Part shown: piece by piece, positions 16,421-26,431 of the stretch
Layout of the letters: each line of letters opens with the position of its first letter
How positions within the stretch are numbered: the stretch's first letter is position 1
DNA from: B30-G6 sp963701385
GTDB taxonomy: Bacteria; Desulfobacterota; Desulfobacteria; Desulfobacterales; B30-G6
Length of the DNA: 64,000 bases
Assembly: GCA_963701385.1 (NCBI GenBank)
Contig: CAVOZW010000009.1
Location: 434,001 to 498,000, forward strand
Direction: 5' to 3'
Notes under the pieces: model-generated
Database searches by the model: none
Told to the model about the DNA's origin: nothing
What the model saw: the letters and a program-made list of their open reading frames with translations, nothing else
Program-made: the position numbers and the translations under genes

Positions 16421-19195
16421 TTACCATATTGCCAGATCGGAGACCGGGTATCGCCGCAGAAAATAAAGTTGGAAGTCGCTCAAGGTGATGTTCTGGAAAA
16501 CGTCGCCGGTACCCTGGGTAAAGCCGAAGAGGATGCGTTTTAATTCATCATGCAGGGTTTGCGGCAGTTCAAGGGAATTGCCGTTCTGGACGGTCATTTC
16601 AATTTGAGGGGTCCGACTGAAGGTACTCCTGATATCATCAAAATCAGCGTCTTCCTGAGGCGTACAAGCTTCGCAGTCAATCCATACCTTTATCTGGTAA
16701 TCGTAGACCGTATCGACTTTGCCGTCATCGGCCAGGGAGAGGGGGCGTATCAGTTCCAGGCGCAGCCGGTGCAGGTTGCCGTCTTCCAGCCAGTTGGGGT
16801 CGATGGGCATCTTGGTCACTTGCCAGATAGCCGTCATTGCCATTGCCAGGGTTGCTGTTCAGAGAATTTCGCGGGCTGCTGGTGCCGCCGGCACCATGGC
16901 GATTGTCGTCGTACGTTGCTCTTTTCAGGGCTAGCCCGTTCCGCAATCGAAAGCGGAAACCGTGTCTGCCGACCAGCCTGAGGTGCCCATGGCCGTGGCC
17001 GATATGCCTGACGGACCGGCATCCGCCTGATCGACCTGCAAGGGGAAATAGGCCTGCAGACCGGGTTCGCTGCCGGACAGACGCACATCGTAATCGCTTT
17101 GTATATCGGTCAGATCCCTGGCGACATTGTAATATCGCAGGTCCGAGCCCTTGCCGTCGACAATAAAATTCTGTCGACCGTTACCACCGCTGGAGTTCAG
17201 GAAAAGATTTTCAGTGATCAATCCTAGGTTGATACCGGTGTCCAGGACAATTTTCGGTGCACTGAAGTGAGAAGACTAGTTTCATCACCGCGATAAACTG
17301 CTCAACGTAGTCGGTTGATCGTCCCATGTGATGGCGATAAAATACCATTTCCCGGTGACTGTGAACGGGTTGACTGGTATGGATCAGGGCGTTGATCGCC
17401 GCCCCAGTCTAAGACAAGATTGTGCCGCTGCTGGCAAAGCGCATCTCCATGTTGGCATTCTGCCCCCACAGCCGGTCACCGCTCGAATCTCCATCTCCGT
17501 ATCGAGATCGTGTCACGTTTGAACCAGAAACTTATGGTTCCCTGGGAGGAACTCCAGTCTCGGAATCTAAACTGCAGGTATGCCGACCACCATCGGCTTG
17601 TACCCGATTGACGTGGCCAGGTGTCAAAGGAACCGACGTTTTCCTCACCCCAGTAGACCAGGGCGGCATGGTTGGCATCGCCGTCGTCCCGCCGGCTGTC
17701 GTCGCCGCACACACTGCCGGCGCCGGGATTCGGATAGGTGTCGATCTCCACGGCCAGTTTGGGTGGCTGCAGGCCGTTGCTGGAAAGGCCGGCGCCGGCG
17801 TAACCCATGTACTCACCGCCGGCACCGGTGTCACCATCCGTGTAGTTGGCGCCACTGACAAGGGAAAAACTGAACCCGTCACCGAAAGCCTTGCTGTCGG
17901 CGGAGGTGTCTGTGTCGTCAAATTCAAACTCGAGTAAGCCCGGATGCCCCGACCCAGGAAACAGTTGCCATTGATGCAGTTGGCGATGTCCGAATCGCCC
18001 TTGTACCAGACCGATCCATATGCGTCGGGAAGGTTCCGACCGAGCTGCGATCTGCTTGTTGGTGACGTCCACGATATCGTTGGGATCTCGGGGTCGACTG
18101 GGATTCCGCCGGTTTGGGTCGCCCATGGTGGGGATAAAATCGGCAATATCCTCTTCAAAGGAAATGGTGTCCTTACCTTTTGAAAAACCGCCGTCCAGAT
18201 CCCACATCGGTATAGTCGCCGACGGTCTTTTTCGCAGCCCAGGTGCCATATCCCACCGTCGAGGTGGAAAAAACGGCCAGGTTCCGTCCAAAGTAGATTT
18301 CGGAGCTGTTGTCCACCGGAAAGGGGAATTCGGATGGATTATCGTTGTTTTGATGCTGGATGCCGCTCAGGGTGATGGTGGTGGGCAGGTTTAGCGGATC
18401 GATGACCTGTGGGATTCGCTCCAGGTAGGTATAGTCCATTTTGTCGTTGTTTTCGTTGTACACCCTGAAAGAGCCGTTTTGGGCAGGCACGATCTGGACG
18501 ACCGGGTTGGTGCCCGGGAAGTCGATGCTGCCACCCTGGGAAATCGACTGGGAGGTGGTGGCGTTGTCCGAATAGACCAGAAATATGTCCTCATCGGTCT
18601 GAATATCATAAGGGAATCCAGGATTGATGCCGAAAACAATCGCCGTACCATCGGCCGGCGAAGCGGGTGATGCCGAGGTAATGGTGGCCAGCTGGGTTTT
18701 GCCCTGCAGTTTCAGAAATCCGCTGACGGGGTAGGTAATTCTGGAAGAACCAGCATCGGGCGGGTTTGTCAAAGGGGTGCCGCCCGGTATCTTTAGATTG
18801 ATGGCTGTCGTACTGGCCGTGTAGGCACTGTTGACGTAAAACCAATATGGGTGAACCCTCACATCGAACTGTCCTGCATTACCTGCCAGGCTCAGGGATG
18901 CCCCATGGAGGTTTTCCAAAATGCTGTTCTTGGATCCGGTGGCGTTGTTGTATTCACTGGCCACCACCCTGAAGCCGGATTCCGCCAGATAGAAGGCTTT
19001 GGCGGCGTTCTGGGCGCTCAGCTGGGTAAAGGTCGACGTGCTGGTCAACGGAGTAGATGGCGACGCCGGCCAGGCCGATGATGATGATGATGACCACCAC
19101 CGTCAGCAGGACAGCGCCCGCGGTGTTGCAGAGGGGCTGCAGGGCGATCCGCCGAGACAGACAATTTTGAATTTTGAATTTGAATTTGAATTCAT
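16421..19195 (-). pseudogene. Large PilX/MshP-like minor pilin fused to lectin-like (MshQ-like) domains, multiple frameshifts
   Basis: At least five frame changes break one protein of about 900 residues. In order on the minus strand: a membrane segment AVLLTVVVIIIIIGLAGVAI (near 19100); a PilX-like stretch STFTQLSAQNAAKAFYLAES; a region ending near 18215; TMGDPNRRNPSRPRDPND; a legume-lectin/ConA-like domain with DGFSFSLVSGANYTDGD and KLAVEIDTYPNPGAG; a second such domain (NFIVDGKGSDLRYYNVARD, YDDNRHGAGG); and the C-terminal frame 16421-16843. MshP and MshQ of MSHA pilus loci have similar parts, so this is probably a tip or adhesin subunit. The ATG at 19195 lies in an ATTCAA repeat and needs a shift to reach the membrane segment. 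Confidence 0.6.
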
Positions 19196-19256
19196 GAGCT
19201 TTGGGTTCTATCTAAGCGTAAATATTCTTAAAGCGCCTCGATTGGGCAGATGCCTG

Positions 19257-19829
19257 TCATGCTTTTTCGGTTCCTAAAAAAACCGCCATAACCAACAAGG
19301 GCGCATTCCGTAAATGGTTCATGCGTGGGTTGACCATCGTCACCAGCGCATCGGCGTAGTTTGTAAATTTGAGCATCACCGTGATGGCATACAGTTCCGA
19401 TATGTCATCGGAAGCCGTCCACGCGGAGGCATTTCTTTTCTGGAAAGTTAGAAAATTGTCCGTGCCGTAGTCGGCCAGGACGTTGTCCACGAGTGTTTTG
19501 GCCGGTATGGTCGATGTGCCGGCTGTCTTTTCAAGGGTGATGACATTGCCTGTCTTGTGGATTTCGTAGGTCCCGTCATCCGTGGTGTAGATGATTCTGT
19601 TTGCTTCGGCCGTGGTGATGTCCGTGACATTCAACAGTTCTATGCGGATTCGGGAAAGACCCAGGTTGGCTTTCTGCGTTACGCCGGCGGCGTCTTTTGA
19701 AAGTGAAAAGCCTTTGAGAGCGGTGACCACGATGGTCATGAGCGCCAGCGCCAGAATACCCGCAATGGTCAGGCTGGCGATGAGTTCTACCAGACTGAAG
19801 CCGTTACTTTTCGTAAGAAATATTTTCAT
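19257..19829 (-). CDS. Type IV prepilin-like protein (PilW/MshO-like)
   Basis: 190 residues, uninterrupted. The class III signal SNGFSLVELIASLTIAGILA near residues 9-28 shows prepilin-peptidase processing after Gly and the invariant Glu at +5. The rest is a globular pilin head without clear motifs. It is a minor pilin of the pilus encoded here, upstream of the PilX/lectin gene and downstream of two other prepilins. PilW/MshO is assigned by position and size only. Confidence 0.8.
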   Translation of the reverse strand: MKIFLTKSNGFSLVELIASLTIAGILALALMTIVVTALKGFSLSKDAAGVTQKANLGLSRIRIELLNVTDITTAEANRIIYTTDDGTYEIHKTGNVITLEKTAGTSTIPAKTLVDNVLADYGTDNFLTFQKRNASAWTASDDISELYAITVMLKFTNYADALVTMVNPRMNHLRNAPLLVMAVFLGTEKA

Positions 19830-19855
19830 ATTAAGATGTCATGCATCAATAATAA

Positions 19856-19971
19856 AGATGAACATCGAACATCGAACATTGAACGTCGAATGAAAAGAAA
19901 AGATCAATACCGAACCATATACCTGTTTCTTCATGATTGCTCATTCAAAATTCGATGCTGGACGTTCATTC
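19856..19971. repeat. Inverted heptamer array pair Bc inside the pilin operon
   Basis: Left units AACATCG/AACGTCG (19856-19893), a core containing ACCTGTTTCTTCATGATTGC, and right inverted units ATTCGATGCTGGACG (19942-19971). It lies between two prepilin genes of the same operon. The core is closely related to that of Bd at 57090. Confidence 0.78.
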
Positions 19972-19993
19972 ATTTCCCAGCGGGTATCTACTA

Positions 19994-20399
19994 TTATTGA
20001 GCGAACAAGGCCACCAGTGTCTGACCATTGTTAATCAGGGTAACCTGCAAAATTTTATTGGTTCCCTGGGTGCTGTAGCTGCCGCTGTTGAAGCTGTTGA
20101 CATAGGCGGTGCTTTGCAGGAAGTTGGCCGTGGCATCAATGTTCGTTTTGAAGCTTGTAATGTCCAGGGTCTGGTTTCGAATCTCGTCCCTGTAAACCCC
20201 GGTCCATTTGTCCATCTCCTGAATAAGGAGTTGATGATCGTTGAGTCGTTTCACGGGCTCTGCACTGCGGGTCAGATTCGTTCCCAGGGCTGGAAACATG
20301 ATGGCGGCCGAAATGCCAACCAGGATCAACGTGACGATGATCTCCAAGAGGGTGAAGCCTCTCTGGGATCTTAGGCGGCGAGGGATCGGAATCTGTCAA
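19994..20399 (-). CDS. Type IV prepilin-like protein, probable frameshift near 20360
   Basis: About 130 residues. The minus frame 20347-19994 begins within the prepilin helix (LEIIVTLILVGISAAIMFPA), and the preceding bases encode QRGFTLLE in the same frame but with no start codon. A TTG at 20399, directly after the stop of the previous gene, opens a second frame (TDSDPSPPKIPER) that joins it by a one-base shift. The head ends in NKILQVTLINNGQTLVALF. It is a minor pilin of the pilus locus. Confidence 0.65.
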
Positions 20400-20948
20400 T
20401 CACGGTATGAACCCCGTGTGCTGTGTTACGGTGATGGATTCGACCGGCACGGTTTCCCCTGCCGGTGTCACATTGATCAAGAGATCACCGGAAAAGGGGA
20501 TATTGGCCGTTTCATCGGTATAGGCACTATAGGGAATCCCCCGTTGATCAAAGAAAACCGTGAACGCGTTTCCGATGGCTATTTTTTTCTCGGCCAAGTC
20601 AAGCTTGCCGTCGTTGTTGGTGTTGTATCGCTGATCATCGGGGAGCATGATGATATTGGTGTCGGGATCGTTTCCTTTGAACATCCAGTAATAGCTGGTG
20701 TCACATTTTATGCCAAAAATATCACCCGCATCCGTTCCGGACATGCCCAGGGTCTGGGCATAGCGAAGATGAGTTTTCAGAATCTCGGTTTGTGAAACCA
20801 GATCGGTTGAAAAAGAGCCGGATTGCTGATGATCATCGTACTGATAATAACGACAATCGACCAGAACGGCGATGACTTCGACCAAGGAAAACCCATGTTT
20901 ATTTTTGCAATCAAGCACTGGCAGCTCGAATACCGGATAAGAATTCAC
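20400..20948 (-). CDS. GspH-like minor pseudopilin with two compensating frameshifts
   Basis: About 182 residues from a GTG preceded by AAAAGG. The signal HGFSLVEVIAVLV is normal, then the frame reads DCRYYQYDDHQQSG, which cannot be a pilin helix. The neighbouring frame reads IVVIISTMIISNPALF, the expected hydrophobic helix, after which the first frame resumes with STDLVSQTEILKTHLRYAQ. Two opposite one-base shifts within about 45 bp (near 20860 and 20815) explain this. The C-terminal part resembles GspH/FimT heads. Confidence 0.68.
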   Translation of the reverse strand: MNSYPVFELPVLDCKNKHGFSLVEVIAVLVDCRYYQYDDHQQSGSFSTDLVSQTEILKTHLRYAQTLGMSGTDAGDIFGIKCDTSYYWMFKGNDPDTNIIMLPDDQRYNTNNDGKLDLAEKKIAIGNAFTVFFDQRGIPYSAYTDETANIPFSGDLLINVTPAGETVPVESITVTQHTGFIP

Positions 20949-21026
20949 CTTTTCCGGTAAAAGATAGAACCTGCGTGGTCAAATCTGTCGGAACCAGTGT
21001 CCTATTGCCCCGGACGCCATGAAATA

Positions 21027-21443
21027 TTAAGGGAACGTCACAGAAAAGTACCCGGGTGAATTCATTGCCGCCGGCCGTCCAAGTAAGATTGTAGCTGTAT
21101 GTATTCGGTGGGTTGGCAAAGGCGATGGTGCCCGTTGCCGGTGCATCAGCAGCCTGGCCGGTGATAAGGAATTCGGGACCGAGATCACCGGTATACCCAT
21201 GTAGTTCCCGGCGATGCCGCCGTTCAATGCATTCTGTGCATAAGCAAGCGCAACCTGACCGTTCAGTTCGCCGATGGCACCTTGAATCGCTTTTTCGCGG
21301 GCGGTGTCCTGCATGTCAAAAAACTTGGGTATGGCAACCGCGGCCAGAATGCCCAGTATGACCAGCACGGCAATGACCTCTACGAGAGTGAAACCCTCTT
21401 GTTTTTTCAGTTGCTGCTTCATCTTGGTTGAATTTGTCTGCAT
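21027..21443 (-). CDS. Major pilin (PilA/MshA-like) with two probable frameshifts
   Basis: The ATG follows AGGAGA at good spacing. The first 75 residues are a textbook type IV pilin: QEGFTLVEVIAVLVILGILA, then AVAIPKFFDMQDTAREKAIQ. After NYMGIP the frame degenerates. The next frame gives GDLGPEFLITGQAADAPATG and FANPPNTYSYNLTWTAGGNE, a pilin-like head, and the first frame may resume for GYFSVTFP and the stop. The shifts lie near 21195 and 21060. Being the first prepilin after the activator gene and strongest in pilin signature, it is the best candidate for the main subunit. Confidence 0.72.
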   Translation of the reverse strand: MQTNSTKMKQQLKKQEGFTLVEVIAVLVILGILAAVAIPKFFDMQDTAREKAIQGAIGELNGQVALAYAQNALNGGIAGNYMGIPVISVPNSLSPARLLMHRQRAPSPLPTHRIHTATILLGRPAAMNSPGYFSVTFP

Positions 21444-21805
21444 GGGGGTCTCCTAAATTTGTGATTAATAGGCTTTGAACAGTGAAACGTCGAAGACAAA
21501 GGAGTATATGATGCCAAATTAAATAAAAACATGCGATTTGGATCATAAGGTATTCCCAAAAGAAATCTTACGTTTGTGCTATGTGAAGATTTTAATTGCA
21601 CGAAAAATGCCATAAATCTTAATATATTCATCAAAAAAATGAATAAATAAGATTAATAATCAGGTTAATTTAACAATATCATAAATAAATCCGCATGATA
21701 GAAAACAACAATTCTCGAAAAGAAGCGATGCATAGAAAAAATCAAAACAACTGAAATACTTTAAAAAATCAAAACACAACAATAATTGTAGGTGCCATGC
21801 TACAT

Positions 21806-23137
21806 TTATTGTTGTTTGAAAGACGTGACATCGATATGGTATTTTTTGATTCGATGCCACAGACTGCGTTCCTTGATGTTCAGAAGGGCGGCAGCCTTTT
21901 TTTGAATTCCCCCTGCCTGGGTCAGTGCGTCGATGATGATGCCTTTTTCGAGGTCTTGTATTCTGCGGTCCAGGTTCATGGACTGGCGACAGCTTGTCAA
22001 GATTTTTTGGTATTGATTTTCCAAAGACATTGGTAATGGCCGATGGCAGGTGGTTGGGTTTGATGACATCCTCGGCAATGATCGTTGCCGCCTCGATGGC
22101 ATTCTCGAGCTCACGCACATTTCCAGGCCAGTCGTAGGCGGTCAGCAGTTGCATGGTTTCAGGCGTCACGCTGAGCGTAGAATCCTGTCGTTCCAGGAAT
22201 CTTTCAACAAGCAAGGGAATGTCTTCGCGTCTTTCACGCAAAGGCGGCAAGTGAATGGCAAAGACATTCAGACGGTAAAAGAGGTCCTGCCGGAAGGTGC
22301 CCTGGGCAACCAGAGAAGGCAGGTCCTGATGGGTCGCGGTAATGAAACGGACGTCGACCTTGATGGATTTGACACCGCCCAGGCGTTCAAATTTATTTTC
22401 CTGAATCGCCCGCAGTACCTTGGTCTGGGTTTCCATGGGCATATCGCCGATTTCATCCATGAAAAGTGTGCTGTTGTGGGCAATTTCAAATTTACCGAGT
22501 TTTCTGGCATCAGCCCCGGTAAAAGCCCCTTTTTCGTGCCCGAAAAACTCGTTTTCCAACAGGCTTTCAGGTATGGCGGCACAATTTAAGGTGATGAAAT
22601 CCTTTTCTTTGCGTCGGCTGTGTTGATGGATGCTTTGGGCTATCAACTCCTTTCCGGTGCCGGTTTCACCGTGAATGAGAACCGTCGAGTCTGTCTTGGC
22701 CACCTGTAGAATCTGTTTCAATATAGCCCGCATGGCTTTGCTCTGGCCGACGATATTCGGGGAACAGCTCCCGGGCTTCAACCCGGCTCAAGATCTCCGT
22801 GACCTGATCGAATAATTGTGAAAAGCGGCCCATGTCGTCCTGTTTATCGGGAATGACTTGCCTTCCGGTCGCATGCCCCAGAACGCCCAACTTTTCCGTG
22901 TTGCGTGCAAAGCGCTTCATGGGGTCGATAATAAACTTGACGATCAATATACCGAAAATTGCGGTAACGATAACCATGACCGTTCCCCAAAACGCCACCG
23001 GCCAGGTGGGATCCAAGCCTCGTTTGGTATAGATAGGTGGTGATGTTGAAAGAGGCAATCGTGGCCAGGATGGAAATACCGGCAATGATAACGGGAATGA
23101 TAATGTACAGGCTTATGTCGAAGCGGATATCTTTCAT
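21806..23137 (-). CDS. Membrane-anchored sigma-54 activator, three probable frameshifts
   Basis: Joined, about 440 residues. Two membrane segments (SLYIIIPVIIAGISILATIA and WGTVMVIVTAIFGILIVKFI) are followed by a HAMP-like stretch (DPMKRFARNTEKLGVL), the AAA+ domain with GETGTGKE, GAFTGA and DEIGDMP, and a Fis-like helix-turn-helix (KKAAALLNIKERSLWHRIKK). Shifts lie near 23020, 22770 and 22020. There is no receiver domain, so signalling would come directly from the membrane part. Its place between the MshG gene and pilA suggests that it activates pilin transcription with sigma-54 (inference). Confidence 0.75.
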
Positions 23138-23332
23138 AAATAAAATTGCTCCGCAATTTTATTGCAAGCGACGGGTGTCGCTGTCGTGAAACAGTTCAAG
23201 TCGTGTCCCATGCTACAACATATCTCAAATTGGGCTTTGACAGGATCCCCTATTTTTTCAAAAAGACATATCAACACGTTATTATGACAAATACTATAAT
23301 TAAAAACAGCCCGCATGTCCATGCGGTCGCTG

Positions 23333-24553
23333 CTATCCTGCCATCTTGGTCATATCCCACATGGGCAGATAGATCGCGAGGGCAAAAAAGCCGACGACAA
23401 CGGCAAGACCAAGGGTCAATATAGGGCCGATAGCCTCGGACAATTTTTTCATGGCATATTCGAGTTCAGAATCGTAATGCAGCGCAATTTCGGAAAGCAT
23501 GTCTTCGAGATTGTCCGATTCCTCTCCAATGGCGATCATGTTAATGACAATGGGTGGAAAATATTTGGCGGATTTCAATGGTTCGGCCAGCCCTCGGCCT
23601 TCTTCCAAGCGTTCCGTCACAATACTGAATTCATTTGAAATTGCCGCATTGCCAATGGTTTCAGTCAGAATGCGAATACAATCCAGGACAGGGACCCCAC
23701 TGGATTGGAGGATTGAGAAAATACTGGCAAACCGCGTCATGGCAGCTTTGGCGAAGAGCGGTCCCAGGAGGGGCAGACGCATCAGAAAGGTGTCTTTTGC
23801 CAGCAGACCCTGTTCGGTTTTCAAATAGTAGCGCAGAAATACGAGGCCGCCAACGATGCCGGCGATCAGCAGCAACCAGTAATTGGCAAGGAACTGATAC
23901 ATCAACATGCAGATCTGCGTGGGAAGGGGAAGGTCGATTTGCGATCTTTCGAAGATGCCAACAAATTTGGGGATGACGAAGGTCAGCAGAACAAAAAACG
24001 CAATACCCAGAAAGGCCAACACAATGATGGGATAGGACAGTGCGGCTCGAATGTCGGATTTTATCTTGTGTTCATGTTCAAGAATGTATATCAGACGCTC
24101 CAATATTTCCGGTAATGCGCCGCTAGCTTCTCCAGCACGCAGCATACTGCAGTAGAGCGGCGAAAAGGCCTTGGGGTGTTTCCGGAATGAATCATGCAGA
24201 CTGGCGCCTTCCTCCACATCCTGGGAAACAGTCAGGATGATGTTTTTCAAGGCCGTGTTTTCAGTTTGATTTTCTAGGACCTTGAAGATTTTCAAGATCG
24301 GCACACCCGCCCGAATGAGTGTCTTGAACTGCTTGGTAAAGAGAATCAACTCCGGTGCTTTTATGGAGGCTAAACGTTCTTTCAATCGCCTGATAAAAAC
24401 GCTGGACACCACCTGGCCTTTTTCAACCACCTTTGAGGGCAGGTATCCCCGGGCGGAAAGAATGTTGTTGGCCATGTCGGTGGATTCGGCCTCGACTTCA
24501 CCGGTGACAATGTTACCGGAATCGTTGATCGCCTGGTATGAATATGTCGGCAT
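23333..24553 (-). CDS. Type IV pilus/T2SS inner-membrane platform protein (MshG/PilC/GspF)
   Basis: 406 residues with two GspF domains (residues about 65-190 and 270-395) and three membrane helices. Typical motifs are FTKQFKTLIRAGVPI, GEASGALPEILERLI and IGEESDNLEDMLSEIALHY. It anchors the assembly ATPase encoded just upstream. No frameshift is seen. Confidence 0.92.
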   Translation of the reverse strand: MPTYSYQAINDSGNIVTGEVEAESTDMANNILSARGYLPSKVVEKGQVVSSVFIRRLKERLASIKAPELILFTKQFKTLIRAGVPILKIFKVLENQTENTALKNIILTVSQDVEEGASLHDSFRKHPKAFSPLYCSMLRAGEASGALPEILERLIYILEHEHKIKSDIRAALSYPIIVLAFLGIAFFVLLTFVIPKFVGIFERSQIDLPLPTQICMLMYQFLANYWLLLIAGIVGGLVFLRYYLKTEQGLLAKDTFLMRLPLLGPLFAKAAMTRFASIFSILQSSGVPVLDCIRILTETIGNAAISNEFSIVTERLEEGRGLAEPLKSAKYFPPIVINMIAIGEESDNLEDMLSEIALHYDSELEYAMKKLSEAIGPILTLGLAVVVGFFALAIYLPMWDMTKMAG

Positions 24554-24693
24554 AATAACCTGTTTGTTGGGTTCGTTGGGTTCGTTGGGTTTGTTGTGTC
24601 TGTTGCGTTCCGGGTTGAGTGACAGCCGGGGACGTTACGATAAACGTTTGGCTAACAACAACCCAAGAAACACACCAAACCCAATGAGCGTAT

Positions 24694-26406
24694 TTATACA
24701 ATCACTGCCGATGCAGCTTCCTCGATGGTCGTAATCCCCTGCAGACATTTCGTGGCGGCATCTTCTTTGAGTGTTTTCAGTTTTCCTTCCTTGATGGCAG
24801 CCCGGGCAATTTCCTGAGACGAGTTTCTGCGCAGAATCATATCCTGGACCATTTCATCGATGATGAGGATTTCATAGACACCGGTTCTTCCTTTGTAGCC
24901 CTTGTCCATGCAATTAAAACACCCGTTGCCCTGCATGAAATTCGGATTTTCAGCATGGCTGAGACCCCAGTACTCCAGTGCCGCTGCCGGAGGCGTGTAG
25001 GGTTTCTTGCAGTAAGGGCAGACCTTTCTGACAAGTCGTTGGGCGATGGATACGAGCATTACCGAAGAAACGAGAAACGGCTCGATGCCCATGTCAATAA
25101 AGCGGGTGATGGCGCCGGCAGCATCGTTGGTATGAACCGTGCTCAGTACCCGGTGACCGGTGAGCGCAGACTGAACGGCGATCGAAGCGGTTTCGGGATC
25201 TCTAATTTCCCCGACCATGATAACATCCGGATCCTGACGCATGATCGAGCGAAGACCTCCCGCAAATGTCATGCCGGCTTTTCTGTTGAGCTGGATCTGT
25301 CGGATTTTGTTAATCCGGTATTCAACCGGATCTTCCAAGGTGATAATGTTGATGTCCGGTTGATTGATCCGTTTGAGAATTGAATAGAGCGTCGTGCTCT
25401 TGCCACTGCCGGTAGGGCCGGTGCTCAAAATCATACCATAGGGTTTGTGAATGATCGGCTCGAGTTTGTGGATGTCGGCCATGGACATGCCCAGTTCTTC
25501 GAGAGAGTGTACCCCACCGCTCGTGTCAAGAAGTCGCAGCACCATATTCTCACCATAGATCGTGGGGATGGTGGAGGATCGGATATTGATCTCTTTCTCA
25601 TCCATTTTAATGGTGAAGCGTCCATCCTGAGGAATTCTTGAAACCGATATGTCCATGTTGGAAAGAATTTTCAATCGCGAAATGATGAGCAGTATCATGG
25701 TTTTGGGCGGCGCAGGAAGTTCATGAAGTTTGCCGTCTACCCGAAACCTCACCTGGACATAGTCTTTTTCCGGGCTGATATGAACATCGCTGGCCCCTTC
25801 TCGAACTGCCTGGGAAAGAATCGAGTTGACAAGACGGATAACCGGCGCCTCTTCTGCCATATCCTGCAAGGAGCTGACCTCGATATCCCCGATCGTCGAC
25901 CGTGACGTGTCTTCCTCATCGTCTCTTTCGATTTGCATTTCCTGCATACCTTCCAGAACCCCATCGATGCCGGAATAGGTGCCATACAGGCTACCGATCA
26001 AATGGTTGAGTTCCTGGTAGGTACAGATGACGGATTCCACTTCTGTGTTGGTATAGACCTCAATGGAATCGAGGGCTGTAATGTCCATGGGATCGGTCAT
26101 GGCAAGGGTCAGGAGGAACTTGGTCTTTCTCAATGGCACAGCCTGGAACTTCTGGGCGAGTTCCAGGGGTATCACCTTGGACAGCTCGATGTCGATGGGA
26201 TAGTCATCGGGGTTGTACTTCCTGATTTTAAGCTGTTTTGAAATAATTTCGGCGGCCTGAGAGCCACTCACGATACCCTCACGAACGAGATACTGCCCCA
26301 GTTTCATATTGGTTCGCTTGTGATCGATGATGGCCTGTTTCAACTGGTCTTCGCTCAACAGCCCGGCCTCGATGAGCATTTCTCCAAATTTCTTTTTTGT
26401 TTTCAC
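24694..26406 (-). CDS. Pilus assembly ATPase (MshE/PilB/GspE)
   Basis: 570 residues. An N-terminal MshEN-type domain (residues about 1-150; GQYLVREGIVSGSQAAEIIS) is a known c-di-GMP-binding module in MshE homologues. The C-terminal ATPase has Walker A GPTGSGKST, Asp-box VEYRINKIRQIQ, Walker B DPDVIMVGEIRD and the zinc tetracysteine CPYCKKPY plus CFNC. It drives pilus extension. Located between the platform protein and the MshM-like ATPase in MSHA order. Confidence 0.93.
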   Translation of the reverse strand: MKTKKKFGEMLIEAGLLSEDQLKQAIIDHKRTNMKLGQYLVREGIVSGSQAAEIISKQLKIRKYNPDDYPIDIELSKVIPLELAQKFQAVPLRKTKFLLTLAMTDPMDITALDSIEVYTNTEVESVICTYQELNHLIGSLYGTYSGIDGVLEGMQEMQIERDDEEDTSRSTIGDIEVSSLQDMAEEAPVIRLVNSILSQAVREGASDVHISPEKDYVQVRFRVDGKLHELPAPPKTMILLIISRLKILSNMDISVSRIPQDGRFTIKMDEKEINIRSSTIPTIYGENMVLRLLDTSGGVHSLEELGMSMADIHKLEPIIHKPYGMILSTGPTGSGKSTTLYSILKRINQPDINIITLEDPVEYRINKIRQIQLNRKAGMTFAGGLRSIMRQDPDVIMVGEIRDPETASIAVQSALTGHRVLSTVHTNDAAGAITRFIDMGIEPFLVSSVMLVSIAQRLVRKVCPYCKKPYTPPAAALEYWGLSHAENPNFMQGNGCFNCMDKGYKGRTGVYEILIIDEMVQDMILRRNSSQEIARAAIKEGKLKTLKEDAATKCLQGITTIEEAASAVIV

Positions 26407-26431
26407 AGTTTATCTCGCCTATTTTCCATCT

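Noticed and set aside
21501..21520. Possible sigma-54 promoter before the major pilin gene (minus strand TTTGGCAT)
   Set aside because: The -24 part fits, but at the -12 position TC stands where GC is required, so the match is too weak to list.
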